DNA of 64,000 nucleotides from Psychrobium sp051201665 (GCF_051201665.1 NZ_CP179210.1:2852001-2916000), one strand, 5' to 3'. Shown: positions 43,487-52,680, numbered from the stretch's first letter. Notes: generated by a model from the sequence alone, not told the origin. Made by a program: numbers and translations.

Positions 43487-44677
43487 ATGAACTCAATTTT
43501 CTCGTTAATAGATAGAGAACATCACTTATTTAGTAACGATATCTCGCAACATGAGGCAACGCTTCAACGAATTATTCGTGACAGTAAGTTTTTGGTCTTA
43601 GGAGGAGCAGGAACCATTGGCCAAGCAGTTAGTAAAGAACTTTTTTCTCGCCAACCTAAGAAACTACATATTGTTGATATCAATGAGAATAACTTAGCTG
43701 AATTAGTAAGAGATGTCCGAAGTAGTTACGGCTATATCAATGGTGAGTTTAAAACCTTTTGTTTAGATATAGGTACGAAAACTTATGATGCATTTTATGA
43801 GAACGATGGTGAGTATGATTACATTCTTAACCTATCAGCGCTAAAACACGTTAGGTCAGAACGTGACCCCTATACATTGATGCGTTTAATTGACGTCAAT
43901 ATCATGAATACTCAAAAAACATTACAAAAAGCGATAGATTCAAAAGTAAAAAAATACTTTTGTGTATCTACTGATAAAGCAACAAACCCCGTTAACATGA
44001 TGGGAGCATCCAAACGTATCATGGAGCTGTATCTGAACAGAGCAAGTGCTCATATCAATATATCTACAGCACGATTCGCTAACGTATTATGTTCAGATGG
44101 TTCTCTCGGTCATAGTTTTTCACAACGATTAGCCAAAGGGCAACCACTTGTTGCTCCCAGTGATATATATCGTTACTTCGTCACACCTAAAGAAGCCGGA
44201 GAATTATGTTTATTGTCATGTTTGTTAGGTGAAAATCGAGATATATTTTTTCCAACTCTTGACGAGGACGACCACCTTCAATCATTTAAAGATATTGCAA
44301 TAAAATTTTTGTCACAGCATCAATTAACTCCCCTAATTTGTGATACTGAAGATCAAGCTCGTACTGCTGCCTTAAAACTCCCCATTAACAATCAATGGCC
44401 TTGCTTTTTCACTCAAAGCACCACAACAGGAGAAAAAGACAAAGAAGAGTTTTTTACAGAAACAGAATTTGTTGACTATCAAAGATTTAATACCATCGGT
44501 ATCATTAAGAACCAAATACAACAAGATCACGCTACACTTGACTGCTTCAATGAGACTATTATTAGATTACAACGCGAAGGAATATGGGATAAACAACAAA
44601 TTGTTGACGCATTTGTTTCCCTACTTCCCAACTTCACACATTGTGAATTAAATAAATTTCTCGACGATAAGATGTAA
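43487..44677 (+). CDS. Sugar-nucleotide 4,6-dehydratase (soluble CapD/PglF type), probable LegB role
   Basis: A 396-residue short-chain dehydrogenase of the Polysacc_synt_2 family. The NAD(P) site GGAGTIG is at 39-45, ALKHVRSERDP at about 118, and the catalytic-region motif STDKATNPVNMMGASK at 161-176. Met replaces the usual SDR Tyr, as in PglF, WbpM and CapD. These enzymes make NDP-4-keto-6-deoxy-GlcNAc. No membrane helices are present. The start is placed at ATG 43487, because the in-frame extension to 43448 begins with a non-ATG codon inside a palindrome. It is first in the island operon and overlaps the aminotransferase by 1 bp. The C-terminal 110 residues have no match that I recognise. 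Confidence 0.88.
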   Translation: MNSIFSLIDREHHLFSNDISQHEATLQRIIRDSKFLVLGGAGTIGQAVSKELFSRQPKKLHIVDINENNLAELVRDVRSSYGYINGEFKTFCLDIGTKTYDAFYENDGEYDYILNLSALKHVRSERDPYTLMRLIDVNIMNTQKTLQKAIDSKVKKYFCVSTDKATNPVNMMGASKRIMELYLNRASAHINISTARFANVLCSDGSLGHSFSQRLAKGQPLVAPSDIYRYFVTPKEAGELCLLSCLLGENRDIFFPTLDEDDHLQSFKDIAIKFLSQHQLTPLICDTEDQARTAALKLPINNQWPCFFTQSTTTGEKDKEEFFTETEFVDYQRFNTIGIIKNQIQQDHATLDCFNETIIRLQREGIWDKQQIVDAFVSLLPNFTHCELNKFLDDKM

Positions 44678-45840
44678 TGAGTAATTCACTAATTAGTTTT
44701 TTTCAAGACACTTTTCAAAGCAAGGATTTCATTCCTTTGCATGCTCCGACTTTTGATGGAAATGAGAAGCAATATGTTAACGAAACAATCGATTCTACTT
44801 TTGTTTCCTCAGTTGGTTCTTTTGTCGATCAATTTGAAAAAAGAGTTAGCGCTTATACAAGAACTAACGGCGCAGTTGCAACAGTCAACGGCACAGCTTC
44901 GCTCTATACAGCTCTTTATTTAAGTGAAGTAACCATGAATGATTTAGTTATCACTCAAGCTTTAACTTTCGTAGCTACCTGTAATTCGATTTCTCAGTTA
45001 GGGGCTCAGCCATTATTTATAGATGTTGATGCATCTACGTTAGGGTTAAGCCCACGCGCCCTTGAGCAATTTTTGAATGAAAATGCAATAATAAATGACA
45101 AGAACGAATGCATTCATAAAGCCACTAAACAGCGAATTAAAGCCGCAGTTCCCATGCATACATTCGGCCATCCTTGCCAAATAGAACAACTGGCTACATT
45201 GTGTCAACAATGGCATATTACTTTAATTGAAGATGCAGCAGAAAGTCTTGGTTCTTTTTATAATGGACAGCATACAGGCACATTTGGTCGCTTTGGTATT
45301 TTTAGTTTTAACGGCAATAAGATTATCACGACGGGTGGTGGTGGAATAATAGTCGCTAATGATATTCATGACATAAAACGCGCAAAGCACGTTACAACAA
45401 CAGCAAAAACACCTCATCCTTATCATTACTTTCATGATGAATTTGGTTTTAATTATAGAATGCCGAACCTTAATGCAGCTTTAGGTTGTGCTCAGCTCGA
45501 AATGCTTGCCCATAAGCTTACCCAAAAGCGTCAATTAGCATTACACTATCAAGCTTACTTTAAAGGGAGCGCATTTACATTTGTTTCAGAGCCAGAAAAT
45601 GCGCGCTCAAACTATTGGTTGAACGCTCTTATATGTCCATCCATCGAAGCGCGAGATGAATTATTACAAACAACAAATAAAAATGGCGTCATGACAAGAC
45701 CTGTTTGGACACTAATGCATAAACTTCCCATGTATAAAAACAGCCTTAAAGGTGACTTATCTACATCACTATGGCTTGAAAGTTGCTTGGTTAATATTCC
45801 TAGTTCGCCAATTGATATACCTACAGAGCACATAATATGA
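44677..45840 (+). CDS. legC: PLP aminotransferase of the DegT family, probable LegC
   Basis: A 387-residue sugar aminotransferase (fold type I). The PLP lysine is K215 in FSFNGNKIITTGGGG, with D186 in LIEDAAESLGS. The N-terminal 'PLHAPTFDGNEKQYVNETIDSTFVSSVG' start and the FNYRMPNLNAALGCAQLE region are LegC-like. It would convert the 4-keto product of the preceding dehydratase into the 4-amino sugar. It overlaps neighbours by 1 and 4 bp. Confidence 0.9.
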   Translation: MSNSLISFFQDTFQSKDFIPLHAPTFDGNEKQYVNETIDSTFVSSVGSFVDQFEKRVSAYTRTNGAVATVNGTASLYTALYLSEVTMNDLVITQALTFVATCNSISQLGAQPLFIDVDASTLGLSPRALEQFLNENAIINDKNECIHKATKQRIKAAVPMHTFGHPCQIEQLATLCQQWHITLIEDAAESLGSFYNGQHTGTFGRFGIFSFNGNKIITTGGGGIIVANDIHDIKRAKHVTTTAKTPHPYHYFHDEFGFNYRMPNLNAALGCAQLEMLAHKLTQKRQLALHYQAYFKGSAFTFVSEPENARSNYWLNALICPSIEARDELLQTTNKNGVMTRPVWTLMHKLPMYKNSLKGDLSTSLWLESCLVNIPSSPIDIPTEHII

Positions 45841-46502
45841 AAAATATATTGGTCGTTGCACCACACGCTGACGATGAAACATTAGGCTGTGGAGCAACAT
45901 TACTCAAACATATTTCGAAAGGTGATCGAGTTCATTGGTTACTTTGTTCATCAATGAACGAATCCTACTCTCAAGAAAAACGTGCTCAACGTTCATCTGA
46001 AATACAGCAAGTTATAAAGCGTTATCCGATGACATCTAGTAAGCAGTTAAAGTTACCTCCAGCGACATTAGATCTGTTATCTCAAAGCACAATAATCAGT
46101 GAAATGTATGGTTATGTACAGTCAACAAAACCAAGTATTGTTTATATTCCTTACCGCAATGATGCACATAATGATCATCAACAAGTTTTTGACGCTATAT
46201 TAGCTTGTTGTAAATCATTTCGAAGTCCTTTTGTCTCCAAGATACTTATGTACGAAACACTTTCTGAGACTGATTTTGCGCTTAAGCCTGAAGATCCAGG
46301 GTTTAAACCCAACTGTTATGAAGATATTACTGAATTCTTAGACGAAAAACTGAATATATTAACAATCTATGAGAGTGAATTAGCACCATTTCCATTTCCA
46401 AGAAGCGTAGAAGCAATACGAGCATTAGCCCAAGTTAGAGGTGTTCAAAGTGGGTGTATGGCAGCAGAAGCGTTTATGATCATCAAGGAGATAAATAGAT
46501 GA
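45837..46502 (+). CDS. PIG-L/LmbE-family deacetylase
   Basis: A 221-residue zinc-dependent amidase-like protein. The metal motif PHADDE is at residues 9-14 and the second histidine pair at 111-114 (HNDH). The family removes N-acetyl groups from sugars such as GlcNAc-PI or mycothiol precursors. It is not one of the standard enzymes of legionaminic or pseudaminic acid synthesis. Its place between aminotransferase and synthase, with 4-bp overlaps on both sides, suggests it acts on an intermediate or product of this pathway, for example to free an amine for another acyl or alkyl group. The substrate is unknown. Confidence 0.9.
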   Translation: MKNILVVAPHADDETLGCGATLLKHISKGDRVHWLLCSSMNESYSQEKRAQRSSEIQQVIKRYPMTSSKQLKLPPATLDLLSQSTIISEMYGYVQSTKPSIVYIPYRNDAHNDHQQVFDAILACCKSFRSPFVSKILMYETLSETDFALKPEDPGFKPNCYEDITEFLDEKLNILTIYESELAPFPFPRSVEAIRALAQVRGVQSGCMAAEAFMIIKEINR

Positions 46503-47575
46503 AAACAATAATAATTGCAGAAGCGGGCGTTAACCATAACGGACAGTTAGAATTAGCAAAACAACTAATTGATGAGGCAGCTAACGCTGGTGCTGATATT
46601 GTAAAGTTTCAAACTTTTAAAGCTGCAAACCTAGTAACAAAAGATGCAAAGCAGTCACCGTATCAAACTCAAAATACTGGAGTTTCAGAGTCTCAGTTCG
46701 ATATGCTCAAACGTTTGGAACTCAATTATCAAGATCATTTTACGTTACTCGAACACTGCCGAGTCCGAGGTATCAAGTTTTTATCAACAGCTTTTGATAT
46801 GCAAAGCCTTGATTTTATTATCAATGATATTAAAATTGATATGCTAAAAATTCCATCAGGAGAGATCACTAATCTTCCCTTTGTATTAGCTCATGCACAG
46901 TCAAAACTTCCTATTATCTTATCAACCGGGATGTCGAATCTCGTTGAAATAGAACAAGCGCTAGGCGCTATTGCTTTTGGTTACTTGCACGGTGAAAGTC
47001 AGCAACCAAGTTTGGAGGCCTTTGTTAACGCTTATCGTAGCGATAAAGGCAAAAAACTTCTTAAGGACAAAGTAACGGTATTACACTGCACCACTGAATA
47101 TCCAGCGCCGTTTGACGAAATTAACCTCAATGCCATGCAAGCAATGGCTGCGCATTTAAAAATAGCCGTTGGCTATTCAGATCATAGTCAAGGTATTGCT
47201 GTATCCGTTGCTGCTGTTGCCAATAAAGCAGCGATCATTGAAAAACATTTTACCTTAGATAAAGAATTACCTGGTCCAGATCACAAAGCATCACTCGAAC
47301 CTGCAGAACTCACAGCTATGATAACAGCTATTAGGCAAGTTGAACGTGCTATGGGTAGCTCAAAAAAAATGCAAACGGTTAGCGAGGTACAAAATGTAGC
47401 CGTTGCACGAAAAAGCTTAGTGGCTGCGACATCAATTAAACAAGGCGAAGCGTATAATGCAAGCAATCTTGCAATAAAACGACCAGGTAATGGTATATCT
47501 CCTGCGCATTATTGGCATTATTTATCTCAAATCGCCAAGCGTGATTATGAAATAGGTGAGCTTATCGATGAATAA
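46499..47575 (+). CDS. legI: Nonulosonate (legionaminate/sialate-type) synthase, NeuB family
   Basis: A 358-residue enzyme that condenses PEP with a 6-carbon N-acetylated sugar. The TIM barrel starts IIIAEAGVNHNGQLELAKQLIDEAANAGAD, with KFQTFKA, LKIPSGEITN, VLHCTTEYPAP and the YSDHSQG motif. The C-terminal SAF (antifreeze-like) domain is at about 295-358. The family is certain. Legionaminate rather than sialate or pseudaminate is inferred from the LegC- and LegG-like neighbours. Confidence 0.93.
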   Translation: MKTIIIAEAGVNHNGQLELAKQLIDEAANAGADIVKFQTFKAANLVTKDAKQSPYQTQNTGVSESQFDMLKRLELNYQDHFTLLEHCRVRGIKFLSTAFDMQSLDFIINDIKIDMLKIPSGEITNLPFVLAHAQSKLPIILSTGMSNLVEIEQALGAIAFGYLHGESQQPSLEAFVNAYRSDKGKKLLKDKVTVLHCTTEYPAPFDEINLNAMQAMAAHLKIAVGYSDHSQGIAVSVAAVANKAAIIEKHFTLDKELPGPDHKASLEPAELTAMITAIRQVERAMGSSKKMQTVSEVQNVAVARKSLVAATSIKQGEAYNASNLAIKRPGNGISPAHYWHYLSQIAKRDYEIGELIDE

Positions 47576-48215
47576 ACCCATCATACTCATTGGCAGTGGT
47601 GGCCACGCTCAATATTTATTGCATATTCTGAATCAATTGCAACGTCGCGTTATTGCCTATGTTGCACCGCAGCCATTACCAAATAATTTAATCTCAGACA
47701 TTTCTTGGTTAGATGACGATCACGATGCTCTCTCTTATGATCCCAATGAAGTTGAATTAGTTTTAGGTATTGGGCAATTACCCAAACAAAATATTCGCCA
47801 AAAACTCATCACGTTCTATCAGCAGCACAATTACACCTTTGCCGTAGTTATTGCGCCTAGCGCAAAGATTATGCCTAACGTAGTACTTGGTGAAGGAGTA
47901 CAAATATTAGAGCAGGCATTTATCAATCACTCATCGGATATTGACGTGCACTGCATTATAAATTCTAACGCTACCGTTGAACACGATAGCCATATCGGTG
48001 TTAACTGCCATATAGCGCCCGGTGCAGTGGTATGTGGCGGTGTTACTATAGGCGAGAATAGCTTTATTGGCGCCAACGCAACGCTTATTCAAAATATAAC
48101 ATTAACTAGCCATTGTATTATAGGCGCAGGTGTTACTGTAACGGAAGATGTAATAATACCTTCTTTGATAAAAAATGTTCCCACTAGCATTTCATCTCTG
48201 ACTCACAAGGATTAA
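47568..48215 (+). CDS. Sugar O/N-acyltransferase with left-handed beta helix, probable LegH/NeuD-type
   Basis: A 215-residue NeuD-family protein. The N-terminal PglD-like nucleotide-sugar binding part (IILIGSGGHAQYLLHIL) is followed by hexapeptide repeats from about residue 105, with the catalytic His in NATVEHDSHIG and GAVVCGGVTIGENSFIG. The start is ATG 47568 with AGGTGAG upstream, overlapping legI by 8 bp. A GTG at 47556 is rejected. It would acetylate the 4-amino group, the LegH step, but family members also O-acetylate. Confidence 0.87.
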   Translation: MNKPIILIGSGGHAQYLLHILNQLQRRVIAYVAPQPLPNNLISDISWLDDDHDALSYDPNEVELVLGIGQLPKQNIRQKLITFYQQHNYTFAVVIAPSAKIMPNVVLGEGVQILEQAFINHSSDIDVHCIINSNATVEHDSHIGVNCHIAPGAVVCGGVTIGENSFIGANATLIQNITLTSHCIIGAGVTVTEDVIIPSLIKNVPTSISSLTHKD

Positions 48216-48220
48216 TCACC

Positions 48221-49270
48221 ATGAAATGGAAAGAGATACTAATTTCACCAGATACTTCGATTAAATCAACGTTGCGAGTAATAGACACCAACGCATTGCG
48301 CGTTGCGCTTGTCGTCGATAGTGAAGATAAATTATTAGGCATTGTTTCTGACGGTGATATTAGACGCGCAATAATTGCCGACACTCCGCTGTCACAGTCG
48401 ATTACTAGCATCATGAATACAACACCTATTACGGCGCCTTTTAATACTAAAAAAAGTAAATTAGCCGCATTGATGCAAGAAAAAGATATTCTAGCGGTGC
48501 CGTTACTAAAGCAAGGTAAGGTGGTTGGACTTAGCACACTGAGTGATAGTCTAAGTCAGCGCTCGTTCGAGAATCCAGTACTAATTATGGCGGGAGGTTT
48601 TGGTACGCGTCTTGGACATTTAACCAAAAACTGCCCTAAGCCAATGCTCAAAGTCGGTGCAAAACCGATGCTCGAAAGTATTATTGAACAATTTATCAAG
48701 GTCGGTTTCTCAAATTTTTATATTTCTACCCATTACATGGCTGAAAAAATTCATGACTATTTCGGTAATGGCAGCCATCTTGGCATCAATATTACCTATG
48801 TTCACGAAGAAACCCCCTTAGGTACAGGCGGCGCGTTAAGCCTTTTACCTGCTGATATTCCTTCTCTACCTCTTATTCTAATGAACGGCGATATTTTAAC
48901 GCAACTCGATGCTAGTAAATTGTTAGATTTTCACGATAGTGAACAGGCTGATGCAACCATGTGTGTACGCCCTTACGAATACACTGTTCCATTTGGCGTC
49001 ATTGAGGGGCCCGATAGTAAAATTACTTCAATTGTCGAAAAGCCTAGCTATCACTTCTTAATCAATGCAGGTATTTATGTTATTAACCCATCGGTATATC
49101 AATCAATTGAGATGAATACGGCGATAGATATGCCTGATATTTTCAATAATATGTTAACGGAAAAACAAAACGTTGCAAAGTTCCCTATTCATGAATATTG
49201 GCTGGATATTGGGCAAACCAATGATTTCGATCAAGCTCAACACGACATACTGACATTATCGAGCAAATAA
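48221..49270 (+). CDS. CBS-domain sugar nucleotidyltransferase (PtmE/LegX-like)
   Basis: A 349-residue fusion of two CBS motifs (about 5-115, VVDSEDKLLGIVSDGDIRRAI and LKQGKVVGLSTLSD) with a nucleotidyltransferase domain whose G-loop is IMAGGFGTRLGHLTKNCPKPML (122-143). This architecture is that of PtmE of Campylobacter, which makes GDP-glucosamine to feed legionaminic acid synthesis. Here it could supply the NDP-amino sugar for the dehydratase. The CBS pair suggests allosteric control by an adenine nucleotide. Confidence 0.88.
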   Translation: MKWKEILISPDTSIKSTLRVIDTNALRVALVVDSEDKLLGIVSDGDIRRAIIADTPLSQSITSIMNTTPITAPFNTKKSKLAALMQEKDILAVPLLKQGKVVGLSTLSDSLSQRSFENPVLIMAGGFGTRLGHLTKNCPKPMLKVGAKPMLESIIEQFIKVGFSNFYISTHYMAEKIHDYFGNGSHLGINITYVHEETPLGTGGALSLLPADIPSLPLILMNGDILTQLDASKLLDFHDSEQADATMCVRPYEYTVPFGVIEGPDSKITSIVEKPSYHFLINAGIYVINPSVYQSIEMNTAIDMPDIFNNMLTEKQNVAKFPIHEYWLDIGQTNDFDQAQHDILTLSSK

Positions 49271-49273
49271 CTT

Positions 49274-49987
49274 ATGAATAGTAAAGTGCTAGGGCTAATA
49301 TTAGCTCGTGGAGGAAGTAAGCGGCTACCTCGTAAAAATATTAAGAACCTCCATGGCAAACCTTTAATCAACTGGACCATAGAGGCTGCTATCAATTCTT
49401 CTTGTATTGATGATGTTGTTGTATCGACAGATTGTGAGAATATTGCCAATGTAGCGCGAGAGGCAGGAGCTAATGTTCCTTTTTTAAGAGACAAAGAATT
49501 AGCACAAGACACTTCATCAAGCACAGATGCAGCTATAGACGCAGTAAGTCAGCTTGCTGACATAAGGAAATATTACGACTATATTGCCTTACTACAACCA
49601 ACGTCACCACTGCGTACAGCTTTTCATATAGAACAGGCCTTTAATATATTAAGAGACAATAGTGCTACCGCTGTTGTTTCCGTATGTAAAACTGAACACT
49701 CCCCGCTTTGGTGTAATACTCTTAATGAATCGGCTTCTCTAGATAATTTTTTGCCCAAGAATATTTCCAATATAAGAAGTCAAGATTTGCCCACATATTA
49801 TCGGTTAAATGGCGCTATATACATAATAAAATCAGATGTGCTTATGGCGACAAAAACATTTTTCCCAAATACAGGCGGCTTTGCTTACGTTATGCCTACA
49901 CAAGCTTCAATTGATATAGATACTAAATTAGATTTCATTACAGCGCAGGCTGTAATGACATATATGGAGAATAAAAACGATGAATAA
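49274..49987 (+). CDS. legF: CMP-nonulosonate cytidylyltransferase (NeuA/LegF)
   Basis: A 237-residue CMP-sugar synthetase with LILARGGSKRLPRKNIKNLHGKPLINWTIEAA at 5-36, LLQPTSPLRT, and a C-terminal D-containing segment (ASIDIDTKLDF). It activates the nonulosonate as CMP-sugar for the glycosyltransferase. It overlaps the next gene by 8 bp. Confidence 0.93.
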   Translation: MNSKVLGLILARGGSKRLPRKNIKNLHGKPLINWTIEAAINSSCIDDVVVSTDCENIANVAREAGANVPFLRDKELAQDTSSSTDAAIDAVSQLADIRKYYDYIALLQPTSPLRTAFHIEQAFNILRDNSATAVVSVCKTEHSPLWCNTLNESASLDNFLPKNISNIRSQDLPTYYRLNGAIYIIKSDVLMATKTFFPNTGGFAYVMPTQASIDIDTKLDFITAQAVMTYMENKNDE

Positions 49988-51344
49988 AAAATCTGTGATT
50001 GTTCTAGGCGGAGGTATAGCAGGAGTCACCGCCGCATTAGTATTAGCAAAACAAAACTATCGAGTAACGCTTATTGAAAAAGAACAAAGACTAGGTGGAT
50101 TGCTAAATACAGCTTATTCGTTCAATGGATATAATTTCGACTACGGCACGCACTTTCTAGCAACAACTAATATTCGATCACTTGATAAGCTTTTGTTTCC
50201 GGATAGTTTTATTCAATCTGCATTTTATTATCCATATATAAAAGCGGGCAATGTTTTTAATAATAAATTAAATACCCAAAGCCCAAGTTTGGATATGCGA
50301 GCGCTAAAAGAAAGCGCATATAACGAAGTCTGTGCTCAACTATTTAATTTACCTGAACAAGCAAAACACTCAACGCAAGAAAGCTCCTGTGAAGTTCAAC
50401 TAAACCAAGAGTTTGGGCCAATAATAACAAAGAATATATTCTCCCCAATTTTGAAAAAGCTTGTCGATGAACCACTAAACGAGCTAACAACAGATGCCCA
50501 TAAGCTATTTTCCTTACAACGTATCATTGTGGGAAATGAATATGTAACAAATATTTTGAAATCTCAATCAAGGTTTGACGATTGCCTGAGTAACCACAGG
50601 TTTTCCCAAGGTATTTCAAAAAATACAGTTTATTATCCTAAAGCGGGCATGAAAACTTGGATAGATTCACTAACAAAACAACTTGTTTCATCAGGAGTGA
50701 GTATTATCACGGGTGCTAATATTGAAAACATCGATTATCAGACTCAATGGCATTGTCAACTTGAAGATGGTGAAAAGGTATCTAGTGACCGCCTAATATC
50801 GACGATTTCACCTTATGCTCTTTCAAAGATGACGAATGTATCAATACCACAACTCCCTTCTGTAAAAATGCGAAATATTCACTTATTCCATTTTGTTTTT
50901 GAAGACAAGCTAAACACAGATCTCCATTATTTTTACAATTATGAGCAAAACCATCTCGCCTTTCGCGTTACTTTGTATCCAAGAGTTAATGAAAATTCAC
51001 ATTTAACTATCGAAGTGTTAAATAATGACGGTAAATATGACGAACAATCGATAGAAAGGCGCGCCCATACTTTAGTTCAAGAACTATTAGATTTAGCAGT
51101 AATAAAGTACAACCAAGGAATTTTACATTCTCATTATCAATATTTAGGCCCAAGCTTCCCCGTTCAAACGCCTAAGTTTAAGCAGGCATGTAAACTACTC
51201 GAAGAAACAATAACACAAGCTTTTCCCAATTTAGAGAGTGCTGGTAAAGCACAAGGGAAATCATTTTTCATGTTAGATGTAATGAAAGAGACTTACCATC
51301 AATTTTCAACAAGAGAGGTTCTAAATGACTCATCTAGTCAATAA
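49980..51344 (+). CDS. FAD-dependent oxidoreductase (amine oxidase / UDP-galactopyranose-mutase-like fold)
   Basis: A 454-residue flavoprotein. The Rossmann motif GGGIAG is at 11-16, ending with E in TLIEKEQRLGG, followed by GYNFDYGTHFL. The large middle part resembles protoporphyrinogen oxidase- or UGM-like substrate domains but is poorly conserved. It has no counterpart among the six core steps of legionaminic acid synthesis. Its tight position between the CMP-synthetase and a methyltransferase (overlaps of 8 and 20 bp) suggests a tailoring reaction on the sugar. The substrate cannot be told. Confidence 0.82.
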   Translation: MNKKSVIVLGGGIAGVTAALVLAKQNYRVTLIEKEQRLGGLLNTAYSFNGYNFDYGTHFLATTNIRSLDKLLFPDSFIQSAFYYPYIKAGNVFNNKLNTQSPSLDMRALKESAYNEVCAQLFNLPEQAKHSTQESSCEVQLNQEFGPIITKNIFSPILKKLVDEPLNELTTDAHKLFSLQRIIVGNEYVTNILKSQSRFDDCLSNHRFSQGISKNTVYYPKAGMKTWIDSLTKQLVSSGVSIITGANIENIDYQTQWHCQLEDGEKVSSDRLISTISPYALSKMTNVSIPQLPSVKMRNIHLFHFVFEDKLNTDLHYFYNYEQNHLAFRVTLYPRVNENSHLTIEVLNNDGKYDEQSIERRAHTLVQELLDLAVIKYNQGILHSHYQYLGPSFPVQTPKFKQACKLLEETITQAFPNLESAGKAQGKSFFMLDVMKETYHQFSTREVLNDSSSQ

Positions 51345-51981
51345 CACTCAGATATGGGACACCCTATATAAAAATGGAGCTCAAATGAGCCATCCTGATG
51401 ATTCATTTATCCGTATGAGTTACTACTTGTTAAAGGATAATATAAATAAAATTCTCGACTATGGCTTTGGAAGTGGCGTAACTACCATGCATTTAGCGCA
51501 ACGAAACTTTAATGTAACAGGATTAGAGGTGAGCCAAGAAGCTATCAAACTAACCCATCAACGATTAACCGCTATTAATGCTACGGCTCAACTGGACTTA
51601 TACGATGGGGCACCCCAGCTAACCTATTCAGATAACTCATTTGACGCAATAATCGCTTGGCAATCATTAACTTATAACACACCGAACTCATTCGAAAAAA
51701 TAATGGCTGAGTTTCATCGAGTTCTAAAGCCAGGCGGAGTCTTCCTAGCTGCTATCTCTGCGCCAGGCGACCATATACATACTACATCAACTCCATTAGA
51801 CAATGGCGCTAGACAGTTAGAAGCAGCTGGACAAGAAGGTGCAACGGTGTTCATCCCAACAGAAGAACAACTTTGCTCTCTTTGTCCCACTAATAATTTA
51901 ACGCTAGGAAAAATAACCCTAGACTATCAAGCTATTAGTAACATTATTTGCAAATATCACTTAGTTCACTATATAAAGTAA
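51325..51981 (+). CDS. Class I SAM-dependent methyltransferase
   Basis: A 218-residue methyltransferase with the SAM motif ILDYGFGSGVTTMHLA at 43-58, a Glu in GLEVSQEA, and the FDAIIAWQSLTYN and EFHRVLKPGGVFLAA motifs. The start lies inside the preceding gene (20 bp overlap) with AGAGAGGTT upstream. It may methylate a nonulosonate or its acyl group, as in Campylobacter legionaminic derivatives. That role is inferred. Confidence 0.87.
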   Translation: MTHLVNNTQIWDTLYKNGAQMSHPDDSFIRMSYYLLKDNINKILDYGFGSGVTTMHLAQRNFNVTGLEVSQEAIKLTHQRLTAINATAQLDLYDGAPQLTYSDNSFDAIIAWQSLTYNTPNSFEKIMAEFHRVLKPGGVFLAAISAPGDHIHTTSTPLDNGARQLEAAGQEGATVFIPTEEQLCSLCPTNNLTLGKITLDYQAISNIICKYHLVHYIK

Positions 51982-51984
51982 ACC

Positions 51985-52680
51985 ATGAATACAATATCGA
52001 TTCATCAAAGCCAATATATTCCTTGGACTCCATATTTAAAGAAAATATATCAAAGTGATATCTTTGTTGTTATGGACAATGTTCAATTTCAACGTCGAGG
52101 CGTACAAAACAGGAATTCCATTAGTGATGGTATTAATGAAATACGCTTAACTATTCCCGTTTCTAAAAAACAATCAGAAGCAATTAACGAAAAGTTAATT
52201 ACGCAAGACTGGGGTAAAAAACACTTCAAATCACTTCAAAGCTGCTACGGTAAGTCACTCAATTGGTCTAAATACAACGCTCGACTTGAGCAACTATATT
52301 CGCGTAATTACAAAACATTACATGATTTGAATATGACTTTTTTAAATTTTATTTTTCAGGCGATCAACCTACCTAAGCCCGAGGTTATTGAACTATCTTC
52401 ACTTAACTTGACCAGCAATAAATCACAACTCATTCTAGATATTTGTAAAAAAATGAATGCAAAAAAATACTTGTCAGGATTTGGTGCAAAAGATTATTTA
52501 GAGCTAGAGGAATTTTCTAAAGAAAATATCGAAGTTATATATGAACAATCAAAGCCAGCACAATACCAGCCAATAGATAAACCCTTTATCGCAGGGTTGT
52601 CTATTCTTGATATGTTGTTTCATTGCCCAATTAAAGACGTTCAAAAATATTTACTCAATACTCACATGAGTATTGAGTAA
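51985..52680 (+). CDS. WbqC-family protein
   Basis: A 231-residue protein with the WbqC pattern: ISIHQSQYIPWTPYLKKIYQSDIFVVMDNVQFQRRGVQNRNSI, then LTIPV, and 'YLSGFGAKDYLELEEF' in the C-terminal half. WbqC members are frequent in O-antigen and flagellin glycan clusters but lack a firmly assigned reaction. It is last in the plus-strand operon. Its stop codon is the last base triplet of a 30-bp palindrome. Confidence 0.88.
   Translation: MNTISIHQSQYIPWTPYLKKIYQSDIFVVMDNVQFQRRGVQNRNSISDGINEIRLTIPVSKKQSEAINEKLITQDWGKKHFKSLQSCYGKSLNWSKYNARLEQLYSRNYKTLHDLNMTFLNFIFQAINLPKPEVIELSSLNLTSNKSQLILDICKKMNAKKYLSGFGAKDYLELEEFSKENIEVIYEQSKPAQYQPIDKPFIAGLSILDMLFHCPIKDVQKYLLNTHMSIE
52651..52680. terminator. 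30-bp palindrome at the convergent end of the sugar operon
   Basis: Arms of 14 bp (TTACTCAATACTCA at 52651-52664 and its exact complement at 52667-52680) are separated by only 2 bases. It covers the last ten codons of the WbqC gene and lies 5 bp from the end of the convergent legG-like gene. It could stop transcription from both sides, although no U tract follows. Confidence 0.5.
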
